Assembly (NCBI GenBank): GCA_002943765.1
Contig: PQWQ01000038.1
Location: 239,875 to 303,874 of the forward strand
Direction: 5' to 3'
Length of the DNA stretch: 64,000 bases
Origin: Psoroptes ovis
Lineage: Eukaryota; Arthropoda; Arachnida; Sarcoptiformes; Psoroptidae
Position numbers and translations under genes: made by a program. Positions 23,101 through 34,292 of the stretch are shown here, piece after piece (within the stretch, counting starts at the first letter, position 1; each line of letters opens with the position of its first letter). The notes beneath the pieces were generated by a model, which made no database searches, had not been told where the DNA came from, and worked only from the letters and a program-made list of their open reading frames with translations.

Positions 23101-25500
23101 TGATTGTTGGTAAGGCCAATTTCGAATCCAACAATAGACCACCGATAGCACGATCCACTTGTTTTTCATTACCGATTTTTTCCAATCGTTTCATCAATAA
23201 TTCACGTAATTTTCGCATATCTTTGAATACATCGGTGTAGTATACATTTTTACCATTGATTTGTACCGAAATTCTCATGTGGTGATTATCATCGGCATTT
23301 TTTCGAATTTGTGATAACATTTTCATCAAATCTCTTACGAATTGCATCACCGATTGGAACGATTTCTTTTCCATCAAACTCATTACATTGTTCAATTCAC
23401 GTTCGAAACCACTTTGTGTGATTTGAATTTCGACCATTTCTTTCATTTGACCTACAATCATCAGGTATTAGTGTTAAAATTTTTCAAAATAATCATAAAT
23501 ATCGAACAACAAACATACCGTCTTTACTTTTCATCAAACGTCCATTGATTGATCGGGTTACATTTTCATGTGTTTCCGGATAAATGACATCATATTCGAA
23601 TGAATATGGTCCATATTCACGTACAATGTTACGAGTGATTCCGATTTCACGTTTCGGTTGTTCTGGTAATTGAATATCACCGGACAATGTTTGTCTTCGA
23701 AGATCATTAGTCGATTTTAGTTGATTGTCAACATATGTAAGAACATAGTTTTTGACACATTCACCTTTCACAGCGAATAAATCTTTGATGTGACTACTGC
23801 CACCGTTTTTCATCATTTTATGGAATGCTGCAATACGAGCTTCGTTTGGCATTGATTCATCCATCACTAAACTTTTGTATCGATCCATATGGCTGGCATC
23901 ATTTGGTAAAGCATAAACTGCAGCTGCTCGTAGTGCTGGTTCATTATCACCTGATTTAACGATTTCATCCAAAGCGTTGATCATATTGTCAGCCCCGTCG
24001 GTGTTTACGTTCAAATTTTCCAAAGCACGTACAATTGTCATTCGTTCATGATTTTCTTTGGCAACGGCCAATCGAGCCAAGTAAGCATCACGAGCATCTT
24101 TGACACCTGCATTGGTAGCACAATCATTGGTTTTTTCACAATATCGTCGAACTAAAACTGAGAAACCAAGCAACATCGGGTGGATGGTTTTTTCCGAAGC
24201 AATAAGCGGCAACAATACTTGTACAGTTTCTTTGTTCGGTGCTGCTTTCATAGCGACCACAGCAAATAATACAGTCGAACGAGTGACCGACAATTCATCA
24301 GTTTCATGAGCTTTGACCAATGTTCGAATGCTACCATCGGTTGCAGCGAATGCTGATGCATCCAAAAATAATTCACGAATTCTATGTGGATGTGCTGGAC
24401 ATACGGATGACTTGACGCTTTCATCAACATTTGCTGTTTCTTCGGCCGACAAATAATGCAGCTTATGTACCAATTTATGGAAAGTGAATGAAGATTCAAT
24501 ATTGGCTTGTGGCTCGGACATTTCAGCACATAATGTTTTCAACACTTCCATAACATCAGCTTCGCTCGATGTTTTGTGCTTATGATCAAATGTCATAAAT
24601 GGCTTCTTTGGTTCAGCATCCGTAGCACCAAGATCGGCTGCAACACCATCTTTACTTTCTTTAAGGGTCAATTTAACATTCGATGTGTGAACTGGTTTGT
24701 ATGAACGATGAGCCAATACGTGGCGTTCTTCACAATCGACTTCGGTCAATACTTGTTCTTTGACTTTCATTCGACAAGTTAGATCACTGTTCATTGGATG
24801 CATATAGTGACGTAACAATTCTTTGATTTGTGTCAAAGCTTGATTTGATTCCATTTGTAAATCAATACGACGATCATCACAACGATTCAAATCTTTGTGT
24901 TTATGCAATACGAGTTCACCATCTTTATTGTTCAATTTTCGATAATCAGTCGGACAATGACCGGAGAAATCCTCTTCATCCAACGTTGTTTTTGTTTCAT
25001 CGTATTGAACTTGTAATGCTGAAACTATAGCTTTCTTGATGTTCATCGACCAATCTTCATCATCTTTAGCTGGGCAAACACCTAATAGTCGACCATCAAA
25101 ATAACCAAATGCTAATGGTTTAGCTGATAATTCGGTTGCTAATTGAGCACCATCCGGTACACCTTCGATAGCAACATTTTGTAACCTAAGAACAGCTTCA
25201 CAGTTGTTAACAATAGCAACTTCGGCATCACCTTTGATTGTCACTGATTGTTGGTCACGTGGTGTAAGTAATGTTTTTGCATCCAATGAATACACATAAG
25301 TGGATTGGGCCTTAGGATTCAAGAATTGTGGTACTGAGGTTGGACAAGCTACTGTACAATGCTGTGCTTGGCCTATCGAAATTGAAAAAAATAAATTAAA
25401 ATCAATCAATCAAATTCGAATTTACAAAAAATCAAATCTTAAGTAACTTACCAAGACCTAGCAAGCAGGCAGTCAATAATAGTGTTAAGAAGAATCTCAT
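20137..25500 (-). CDS. Vitellogenin/apolipophorin-like large lipid transfer protein (mite M-177, group 14 allergen type)
   Basis: Minus-strand exons 25500-25452, 25372-23519, 23451-22717, 22652-21611, 21530-21155 and 21081-20137 stay in frame for 1,666 residues. Exon 1 encodes a signal peptide (MRFFLTLLLTACLLGLGQAQ). Exon 2 holds the vitellogenin N-terminal lipid-binding domain (beta-barrel with CTVACPTSVPQF, then a helical region with Cys pairs and PNDASHMDRYKSL-type repeats). Later exons are beta-rich with alternating charged/hydrophobic strands, as in the DUF1943/apolipophorin lipid-cavity region. No C-terminal von Willebrand D domain is present. Two dibasic sites (REKR near 22795, RSKR near 21828) could be cleavage points. 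Family role: lipid transport to oocytes or in haemolymph. Length and layout fit the astigmatid M-177 allergens. A TATA box lies at 25621-25628. Confidence 0.93.
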
Positions 25501-25620
25501 CACGTTAATAGAATGCTGATCATCAATGGAAAATATTGAAAATGTGGAACAAATTATGATGAGAAACAATATGGCCACATCAATATTTTAAATGAACAAT
25601 ATTTGGCCAACGATTTTGCG

Positions 25621-25628
25621 TTTATATA
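25621..25628 (-). promoter_or_regulatory. TATA box of the lipid transfer protein gene
   Basis: On the minus strand it reads TATATAAA, about 120 bp before the start codon at 25500. A TATA promoter fits a strongly expressed, tissue-restricted gene. Use of this site is inferred. Confidence 0.5.
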
Positions 25629-25984
25629 GCCATATATGAATATCTTTGAAAATTTCGTCGCTTATCAATTTATTTGATTATCGCAGTAAGCAACGAAAAA
25701 ACAACAACGCCTATGGCGGACTTTGATCAACAACGTACATTTGATGCGACCATATCATGCTACCAACCTGATGGAAGCCAAATATAACTAAAGATATGGG
25801 TTTTTTTTTCTTATTGTTGTTTATTTACTTTATTTATTTATTCATTCATTGTGAATGTTATTCATTGTGTTTACATTCCATTTATTCATTTTATTAATTT
25901 ATTCCCCGTAGGTTTTATCCCAAGGATTTATCCCAAGGTTTTGCCGTGTTGGCTTCTTGTGATTCCATTTTGGAATTTCAATTG

Positions 25985-26075
25985 GCCCGATTGATTCATT
26001 CGAATCATCCAGTTGATTCGAATTCGATTATTCAAATTCGAATTGAATCGAACCATTCGAATTCGATTAATTCTA
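25985..26075. repeat. Cluster of GAATTC/TTCGAA palindromes
   Basis: Repeated ATTCGAAT and GAATTCGATT words in both orientations could form several short hairpins. No larger element or terminal repeat was identified. Confidence 0.5.
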
Positions 26076-27037
26076 AGAAATCAATGATTTCTTAATTTAT
26101 CCAATTTTCATTATCATCATTCATTCGTTCATTCATTTATTCATTGATTCGAAAAATATGACTTCATATTTTTCGAATTGATTTTAAATTTGTGATTTAA
26201 GAAATTGATTAATGATAATCGAAATCGAAATTTCTCGAAAATCAATTTTGGAGAAAAAAACGAAAGGATTATCATTCGAATTTTGAAAAAAAATATTCGG
26301 GTACATTCTCTCCAATGATTACACCGTAATCAATGCATCGATACTATTTGGCCGTTACCAATGTCGTCGTCGTCGTTGTCTGGACATTTTCTTCCAACGA
26401 ATCATCCAATCCGGTGTTGCTATCCACCACACTCATCCACATAGTACATTACCGGTTTATCGAATTGTTTGGTTTTCAATTACTTGATTTTGCTAAATAT
26501 AGCTTTAATCAATATCTCTATCTCTACTCAAATCAAATCAAATCGACCTACCACAAATGGTAAATAACAAACAAACAAACAACTTTTGAAAAATTGAAAA
26601 TTTTCCATTCAATTTTCATCATTGAAATCAATCAGTGAATCCATGTGTGTTGTTGTTGTTATTTGCGTGATAATTGAACAATCATTTTACGAAGCCACAA
26701 TAACAAACGATAAGCATCATCATCATTCGAATGAAAGTGAATAATTCAATTCAATTGAATTATTGAATGATCTTACCAATCATCGCATGTCATAAGTCAA
26801 GTTGTTTATGGGTTTTTTTCATCGTTTTCAAGTGAAAACATTCATTTTTGGCCTCATTCAACTTGCTTCAAAGCATCACAAAGTCCATTTACTGAGTGTG
26901 TTGAAGTGTGTTGATGTGTCAATATTATCTATTTAAGGAAATGTAAACTTTTCGAAAATTTTTCTGGTTTATTGTGCTTTGGATGGATGGATGGATGGTA
27001 TTTGGCTGGTTTAATGATAACCCAATAGAATCTATTT

Positions 27038-27112
27038 GGTTGTCCGCAAAGTTTTTGCCATTTTTTCCATTGAAAAAAATTCAAAAAACGACAAAAACTT
27101 ATGGGACAACCC
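27038..27112. mobile_element. Mariner-like MITE, family A copy 3 (subfamily ii)
   Basis: The left arm GGTTGTCCGCAAAGTTTTTG pairs with the right arm CAAAAACTTATGGGACAACC around an A/T-rich centre with GAAAAAAATTC. It has the same ends as the copies at 30980 and 50114, but its arms have diverged. Confidence 0.75.
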
Positions 27113-27213
27113 TAATATTTGAAATTAATTCAAATTTTGAAAAATTTGAATTGAAACACAAATGTTATTGAACGCGGAACCATTTTGATTGATTCTGTGA
27201 AATTGTTTGTTTG

Positions 27214-28698
27214 TCAAGCACCCATTCTCTGCTGCTGCTTGTTGTTTGTTGAATGTTTACTGCTTTTTGTTTTAATTTTCAGCTTTGGCCAATTTGTGGC
27301 CGAACATTTGTTGTTGTTTGGATTCGAATTCGAACGAATTTCATTCGAATTTTTCAATTTGTTCGATGATTGATTATCATTGAATAATTGTATTCGTGGT
27401 GTTTGATGATGATTCCACCATGATTCAAAATGAACATTACCATCATCGTAAATAGTGGTGAGGCAATTCATTTTGTTTAAACAAGACCAAACACCTAATA
27501 CTGTACTGGATGTCAGCAAAGTCGATGAAAGCCAATACCATGATAAGGTCGTTGATGACGATGATGATGATTTTCGTAATGCAAAATAAATAATTATAGC
27601 CTCACAAGCCATTATTGATTTGGTAATGAAAAGTAAATAACTTTTTGCACAATATTTCATATAATTCTTATTGCTGTCGATTTGACTAATTGAATATTCA
27701 TAACGAACTGCCAGCCGTTTAATGTTGTATTTGTATACGAATACATTGGCCATTATCAATGCCAAGGTGATTGGTGCTACAAACAGCAGATCTTGAAGCG
27801 AACGATACATGCTACCATTCCATTCTTGACGTTTGTACCAATATAAATTGGCCGATTCAAACAACATGCATAGAGTTCCACAAAGGACGACAGTTAAACA
27901 TGATAATATAAGCACTTCAACGGTGGTCAATGCCATTATTGGGAGCTGTGGATAGAAACCAATCATATTGTCATTGTCATCATCTTTGTTTGGTTTTTTC
28001 TTTGGTACAAATCCTCGGAAAATACGTGGTCGATGTCCGATGTAATCGAGTACTAATCGAAAATCGATTATTTTGTCCATCGATGTTGTTCGGTCGTGCA
28101 GTTCGAATTCATAAAAAAATATTACAGATGAATTCGATTTGCTGTTATGAAATCGATGGCCACGTCTATTTGAATGACTAGCACGAATAGCACTGATTTC
28201 TGGCATTGGTGTTAATCGTTTGAATATACAATGCATTTCACTACAAACCAAATCCTTTAGCCTTGAACAATCGAATCGTATAGGGTTGCCAATAATTTCA
28301 TCATTTTCACCAAGTATTTCGATATCGATACAAGAATTGTGTCGATCAAAATCATTGCTTGCACATCCAACACGTAATATTAATAAATATTCATGAATAG
28401 CATTTTCAGACATACACAGCTGGTATTGTATTTGTTGTTCTGGTCGATTTTGATTATCGTCGTCATCATCATCATCGTTAATCGATTGACAGCAGCCACA
28501 ATAACAAATCTGTACGACAATCAAACTGAATAGCCACAATAATGTGACTATCACGAATATGATCTCTACGTAAATAGTGGAAATTAATTTGTTTTCGTTT
28601 GTTTGTTGTAAATTTCTAATATTAGAAATATCATTTGACAAAGATGATGTTGTCGTCGATAACATCATTAACATAATGAACAACAACAACAACAACAT
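27214..28698 (-). CDS. Orphan multi-TM protein with PLAT/C2-like extramembrane domain
   Basis: A single minus-strand exon encodes 494 residues. It begins with a signal-like hydrophobic stretch, then a TM helix (about 43-66, IYVEIIFVIVTLLWLFSLIV) and a Cys-rich CYCGCC motif with an Asp run. Residues about 90-230 look like a beta-sandwich (YLLILRVGC...IDIEILGE...IFFYEFELHD), reminiscent of the PLAT/LH2 domain found after the first cytosolic face in polycystin-type proteins. Four or five TM helices follow (about 250-400), then a polar Asn/Ser/Lys-rich tail. The polycystin channel core was not recognised. No family can be named with confidence, and PLAT is a weak suggestion from strand pattern only. 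Confidence 0.6.
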   Translation of the reverse strand: MLLLLLFIMLMMLSTTTSSLSNDISNIRNLQQTNENKLISTIYVEIIFVIVTLLWLFSLIVVQICYCGCCQSINDDDDDDDNQNRPEQQIQYQLCMSENAIHEYLLILRVGCASNDFDRHNSCIDIEILGENDEIIGNPIRFDCSRLKDLVCSEMHCIFKRLTPMPEISAIRASHSNRRGHRFHNSKSNSSVIFFYEFELHDRTTSMDKIIDFRLVLDYIGHRPRIFRGFVPKKKPNKDDDNDNMIGFYPQLPIMALTTVEVLILSCLTVVLCGTLCMLFESANLYWYKRQEWNGSMYRSLQDLLFVAPITLALIMANVFVYKYNIKRLAVRYEYSISQIDSNKNYMKYCAKSYLLFITKSIMACEAIIIYFALRKSSSSSSTTLSWYWLSSTLLTSSTVLGVWSCLNKMNCLTTIYDDGNVHFESWWNHHQTPRIQLFNDNQSSNKLKNSNEIRSNSNPNNNKCSATNWPKLKIKTKSSKHSTNNKQQQRMGA

Positions 28699-29814
28699 TT
28701 AGTGTGTATTACTACACTAATACAATGGTAAGTTTTGAACACTCATGGCCACTGTATGTGTTTCCTTGTTCCATTAAATATTTAAATTAGTGGCCATTTC
28801 GAACGTTTTTTTTTCTTTCGAACAACTGTTGTTCCATTATTATTAAAATAGCAATTTCGATGGATCGATGTTGCAACAATTATAATTAGAGCAACAATAA
28901 TAATAATAATTATAATGAATTACAGTGATTTAAAGTTTTAATTCATAGTTTTAAAATTTAATTTCATAATTTTACTATTTGAAATTTTCATTTAAAATTA
29001 CGAAATTCAACTTTAAAACTACGAATTAAAACTTGAAACCTTGTAACTATTGATTCATTCATTGCATTATATCGTAATTAACAAATATTTTTCATATTTT
29101 CATGTTGATTACGCAACATTATGGACAAAGATTTTGATATGTGATACACATGTGATAATCTAGGTTATCTGAAGCCAACATCTGAAGAGACATTGTGATG
29201 GATTGAACAAACGATTGATTCATTGACAATCATTGTATTGATCTGGAGAGCTTTATACATCATCGATGATCATCATCATTTGTTCAAAAATATGTTGTAT
29301 TTGCTTCGGAAATTTCCATTTGCATCCCCGAAGACTATGATGGTTATAAGGCTATAGTTTGTACAGACAACTAATGAACACTTTTTTTTTATTCAATTTC
29401 ATTTTTTGTGAAAAAGATTCACTTTTCATTTCATTCAAATGATCATCAATCATTCCATCAATCATTCATTCCTTCCATCATTCATCATGAGTGTAATTGA
29501 ACAAGTGAAGCTATAGTTATTTTGAAAATTTGAAATTCAAAATTCAAATTTGAAATTTTGTAAATTGAAAAGTGCATGTGATGCATATGCATATTCTGCC
29601 AAGGTTTTTGAAAAACATTAAGTAACTGGTTTTTCGAAATATTACGATGTTTATTGATTAATTGATTAATGATTATTGATTACTTATGAAAACAATCTTC
29701 AGATCAGATGACCATCAAACATTTACTAATTATATGAAAATATTACTTGTTATTTATTTACTTTTGACCAATGTTTATTAACTTGTCGAATTTCTCCATT
29801 AATCAACAACAACA
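28699..29814. other. 1.1 kb divergent spacer with fold-back repeat
   Basis: Separates the minus-strand orphan (start 28698) from the plus-strand acyltransferase (start 29815). It contains fold-back family B copy 1 (28932-29042) and otherwise AT-rich unique-looking DNA. Confidence 0.5.
28932..29042. repeat. AT-rich fold-back repeat, family B copy 1
   Basis: The left part (AAGTTTTAATTCATAGTTTT) is the near reverse complement of the right part (AAAACTACGAATTAAAACTT), with further inverted matching inward (AAATTTAATTTCATAATTTT versus AAAATTACGAAATTCAACTT). The same sequence recurs at 33791-33948. Confidence 0.65.
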
Positions 29815-32800
29815 ATGAAACAAAACCTTTTTATTTCCATTACAATAACAGTGGTGATTATAATACAATTGAATTGTTTTTGTTCAAGTCAATCGAATGA
29901 TGAGACTATAGTTCCAGTGCTTGTTACAATATCAACACCATCACCACCGACAACAACGAATAATGATGAATCAATGGTCGAAATTGAACGACCAGATAAT
30001 GAAAATGATGACCAAGATGATGATGAATATGATTTAAGCGAAGTGGGCAGCGAAGACCATGAAGCGACCACCAAGAATGTCCAAGATGAAGATCAAGATG
30101 ATGATGAAGACGAAGAGGAGGAAGATGATGAAGAGGAATATGAACAGCCAGCGTGTAATGTGAAAACAATGTTGGAAAATGTAAATCTTACAGCATTTTT
30201 GCCCGAGGACAATGATGTTTTGAAAAAAGAATTAGAATCGACTATCGAAGTTGATGATGATGGTGGTAATAATGGTGATCCATTACGACTAAGTGTATCG
30301 CCATCTATGAATCATACGATTCAAAGACTTGATCGTCTAGTTGGATGGGCTCGTCAAGTGGCCGATCAACAACAAATACGTGCCGGAATCACTAATTTTA
30401 TTCATCAAAATTTTGACATTTTTCTCAATCTGGATCTCGATTCTCAATGTGTAAATTCGATTGTATCGATTTTGATGGCCACACGTAAAAATGAACCATG
30501 GTCTTTCAAATGTAAGTTTTGCCTTTTTTCAAAAATTGTGAATAACGCTAATCCCTAAGTCTGTGTGTAATTACAGTCATAGATTCATCACCCAAGATTC
30601 CATCTGGTTTAATGCAAGGAGTAGCATCGTTTTTGGGTAATTTCGATGAATGTATTCAAATCGAAAGCCCGGGTACGGCCGATAAATTGTATGGCCGATA
30701 TTGTACGGTGAAACCGCTGTTACCATTACCCGCTGATATTGATTCGATCGATGAAGATAATGATGATCAACAAGAAGAAATAATTCATCGTATTATGAGC
30801 AGATTTCTATCATCATACAATGTTGAACATTATTTCCGCACAAATCGATTACATAAATTTATTGAACTCATAAAATCACGTAAAGGACGAACATCGAACA
30901 TCGGTATTTGTGTACCTCACCATTGTGATGGTAAACAATTACAATTAGCCCTTAATAAACGTAAGATTATTGATTATTTGGTTGTCCCATAAGTTTTTGC
31001 TGTTTTTTTGAATTTTTTTTTCATTCGAAAAAACGGCAAAAACTTTGCGGACAACCTAATATTAATTCTAATTTAACTGATTCGATTTTCCAATTTAGTT
31101 CTATACCCGATCATTGGTTTACCGTTGGAAGTTCAAGAATCAGCATGTTGGACCAAAAGTAAAATGCAACAGCATTGGTCCAATATGGATCCGTATGCTA
31201 AATCCTCGTTGTAAGCATCCATCCAAAGTTATCCAAAGATATTTTCTTAATTATCTTCTTATTTAGAATCATAATCGCAGCATTATTCTTATGGGTATCG
31301 ATAGCCACCGCATTCGATTTATATCGATCATCCGTCAAGCCAAACTCCGACCTACCTATAGCCCTTGATAAAATTATTGACATTTGGTCAGCCAAAGCTA
31401 ACACTGGCCGGCTGATCCAGCGATCAACGAATCGTATACAAGCGATGGACAGTTTACGTTTATTGATGATCATTATGATTGGCCTATGTAATGCATTCTA
31501 TTTGACTCCATTAACATCATTACTGCATAATGTTTCCATTTCTGTACCTGGTGAATTAATGACCAGTAGTAAATACCTATTGATTCGTGCTCCAATTCTG
31601 TTCAATGATGGCCTTACGATCATAGCCGCTGCTTTATTTATACGATCCGTGTTCAAGGCACTGAACAACCGTAATCATCCATCGACATTCGTATTGTACT
31701 TGGTGAAAAGATGGTTTCGGTTGACAGTACCATTGTTGGGTTCGATTCTATTTTTATTCACACTGCCATCGTTTGGAAATGGGCCTTTATGGTCACGAAT
31801 TGAAGAAATATTGTTGCCACCTTGTCGATCGTGGCCATCAATCATATCTTCAATGGCTCAATTAAGCAATTGGAATGTGATCCGCTCAAACTATACCAAT
31901 GATGATCATTATGTTGTGGTATGTAGATGGGTTTTTTTATGCTGCTTAATCAGTCATTTTCAATTATTTTTCTTATTTGTCAGTGTAATCCTGATTCATG
32001 GTTTATTTCAATAATATTTCAATTGAACTTGGCGTTTTTACCGATTGCATTTCTAATGTATCAATCACCGAAAAATGGTCTACGAATATTGATTGTTATC
32101 CTCATAACTAGTTTATTGCTGAACATTTCGCCACGTTTATTCATGGATAATGGTGAAACCTATTACGAAATGAGCAGTCTTCCATCATTATGGCATGTTC
32201 GTCGAAGTTTTTATTGGTATCATCAAAATCTATTGCAATATATTGGATCATTCGCTATTGGATTGTTTCTTGGCTATGCAATCGTTGTCAATGATTATTT
32301 TCAGCAAAAAAACGATAGTCTTAAAATTATAAAATCACGAATAATCGTTTGTAATATTTTGGCTGTAATCGGTTTGATATTGCCATTCATTTGGGTCGAT
32401 CAATTTTTTGGCCGCCAAGCACCTAATCGAATGTTAGTGTTGAGCTTTTTTTCCATTGGCCGAATCATGTTTAGTATGGCACTAGCGTGGATTATTTATG
32501 CGGCGGCAACCGATAATTCACGTAAGCATTGACATATCTTGAAATTCTCAAAAATTATTAATGATTTTGTCAACTTTTACAGCCTTTTTTAGACAATTTT
32601 TCGCGATATGTTCAATACAACCGATTGCCAAATTATCGTTTTCAATATTTCTGGTGCAAACATTGGTACAATATCAACGATTATATTCGATGCGTGAAAC
32701 ATTTGTGATGACAATTCGTACGACGGTTAGTTTTACTTTCAATTGAATTGAACATCACTCATTGGTCATATAATTGTTTGTTTATTTTTGTGAAAATAGA

Positions 32801-33123
32801 TTGAACATTATATTTGTGATTTTTGCATTTCAATAGTTATTGGTTATTTATTACATTTATTATTTGAAGCACCAGCTATTCGTTTGATTTCTGTGATTGG
32901 TCAATTGAAAATCGTGAATCGAAATATAAAATGCCATGATATTAATCAAAATAATAATGATGATGATCAGCCCAGCAAACAACAAGTTGACAATGATAAT
33001 TCCAGTAGCTGGAAAGCTATAGATTCAATCAGTGATAATTTTGAAAATGTTAACCGAAATAAGGTTAATAAGGTGGCAGATAGTCCGATCGACACCGATG
33101 CAGTCATTTCGATACATTTTTAA
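29815..33123 (+). CDS. NRF-6-type (nose resistant to fluoxetine) membrane acyltransferase
   Basis: Seven exons (29815-30511, 30577-30960, 31099-31210, 31267-31918, 31984-32521, 32583-32725, 32800-33123) read through to 949 residues. Features in order: signal peptide (about 1-27), an Asp/Glu-dense segment (about 55-105), the lumenal NRF domain with spaced cysteines (about 110-370; ACNVKTMLEN, GNFDECIQI, IGICVPHHCDG), then an acyltransferase-3 region with about ten TM helices (RLLMIIMIGLCNAFY, CNPDSWFISIIFQLNLAF, and EHYICDF to EAPAIRL near the end). C. elegans NRF-6/NDG-4 relatives act in uptake or transport of lipids and drugs across epithelia. The acyl substrate is unknown. Intron 2 is 138 bp because it contains a 77-bp MITE. 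Confidence 0.88.
30980..31056. mobile_element. Mariner-like MITE, family A copy 4, inside acyltransferase intron 2
   Basis: The left arm GGTTGTCCCATAAGTTTTTG pairs with the right arm CAAAAACTTTGCGGACAACC (77 bp). It starts 19 bp after the GTAAGA splice donor. The intron without it would be about 61 bp, the local norm. Confidence 0.85.
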
Positions 33124-33446
33124 ATTGTGTTATTTAACTTGTCAATTTCAATTTTTTCAAAGGTATTAGCTTTGTAAATTATTTCAATGTTTGTCCACAG
33201 ATTTTAATTTTTGAATATTTTGAATACATTTCACTCATTAAAACACATTTTGTTCTTTGAAATTCTCAAAATTGTCAAAACAATCTTAATTCATTGAAAC
33301 ATGAATCGATTTGATTTTGCCAAAATTCTGACCCTTCATCACTACAGACTATTGATTTCCACCAAGATGATCCAGCTATAGACCTTGATATTCTTGATTC
33401 GAAATCGTTGTTTTAAATATGGCTAGGCGCCACCAGATAAGTATTA

Positions 33447-33523
33447 GGTTGTCCGAAAAGTTTTTGCCGATTTTTTTAATTATTTTCTACCGATATAACC
33501 GGCCGAAAACTTTCCGGACAACC
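33447..33523. mobile_element. Mariner-like MITE, family A copy 5 (subfamily i)
   Basis: The left arm GGTTGTCCGAAAAGTTTTTG pairs with the right arm GAAAACTTTCCGGACAACC, with a CGATATAACCGG centre. A TA flanks it on the left at 33445-33446. The copy is 77 bp and non-coding. Confidence 0.85.
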
Positions 33524-33790
33524 TTTTATTAAATTGACAAGTAATTTGAAGAGATAAATATGGTTTTTCAAAATTCAAAAATTTTTCAAAATCACCATTT
33601 AATACGTGTGCATGGTTGGCTAGTGTTTTCAAACATTTAAAATAAATGAATGGTGAATAGTGTGATGTTTTTAAAAATAAAGAAAACTCCGCCTTATCAG
33701 CCGATATTATTATTTGAAAACATTTGATTTTTGATAAAATGCGCATGCTCTCACTAGATCACGCCATATATTTCATTCACATTTTACACA

Positions 33791-33948
33791 AAGTTTCAAG
33801 TTTAAATTCAGACTTTTAAATTTTATTTTCGTATTTTTAAAGTTGAATTTCGTAGTTTTTAATGTAATTTTAAACCATAAAATTATGAAATTAAATTTTA
33901 AAACTACGAAATTAAATTTCAAAACTCTGAATTAAAACTCGAAACTCC
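33791..33948. repeat. AT-rich fold-back repeat, family B copy 2
   Basis: Inverted halves (AAGTTTCAAGTTTAAATTCA against TGAATTAAAACTCGAAACT, and AATTTCGTAGTTTTTAATG against AAAACTACGAAATTAAATTT) match copy 1 at 28932-29042. Confidence 0.65.
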
Positions 33949-34292
33949 AGTATATGTGGTCATTGCTGGTTCAAAAGAGAAACAGTAAATAAATAAATAA
34001 ATAAACATATGATTTTCGTTTGAAATGATTTGAAATATTTTCCTCATTAATGTAATTCAGTCAAGCAATCAATAAGAATATCACATCCTCAAACACTCAT
34101 TGTTATGAATTCGAAATCAATTTGATTCGATTTAAATATATTTAAATCGTCAAGATCATCTCTTATACACAGTTTAAAGATTGTTTTCCAGTGGTATTTA
34201 TGACAAAATTTTGATCAATTAGATTCATTTATTCATTTATTTAAATTTTCATTCCAGAATCTCAAATAAAACACTGTGTATGTGTGTCCAAT

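Larger units (their letters stand above)
25501..27213. other. 1.7 kb spacer upstream of the lipid transfer protein gene
   Basis: Contains the TATA box for the lipid-transfer gene, a tandem duplication (TTTATCCCAAGG twice, about 25915-25945), a cluster of AATTCGAATT-type palindromes at about 25985-26075, and MITE family A copy 3 (27038-27112). No supported coding sequence was found. Confidence 0.5.
33124..34292. other. 1.17 kb spacer upstream of SREBP
   Basis: Contains a CTCF-core-like GGTGGCGCC (minus strand, 33426-33434), MITE copy 5 (33447-33523) and fold-back family B copy 2 (33791-33948). The remaining AT-rich part near 34000-34290 is the presumed SREBP promoter and 5' UTR. No gene was supported. 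Confidence 0.5.

Noticed and set aside
26333..26563. 76-codon plus-strand frame in the spacer
   Set aside because: Short and without recognisable features. No splice sites joining it to another exon were convincing.
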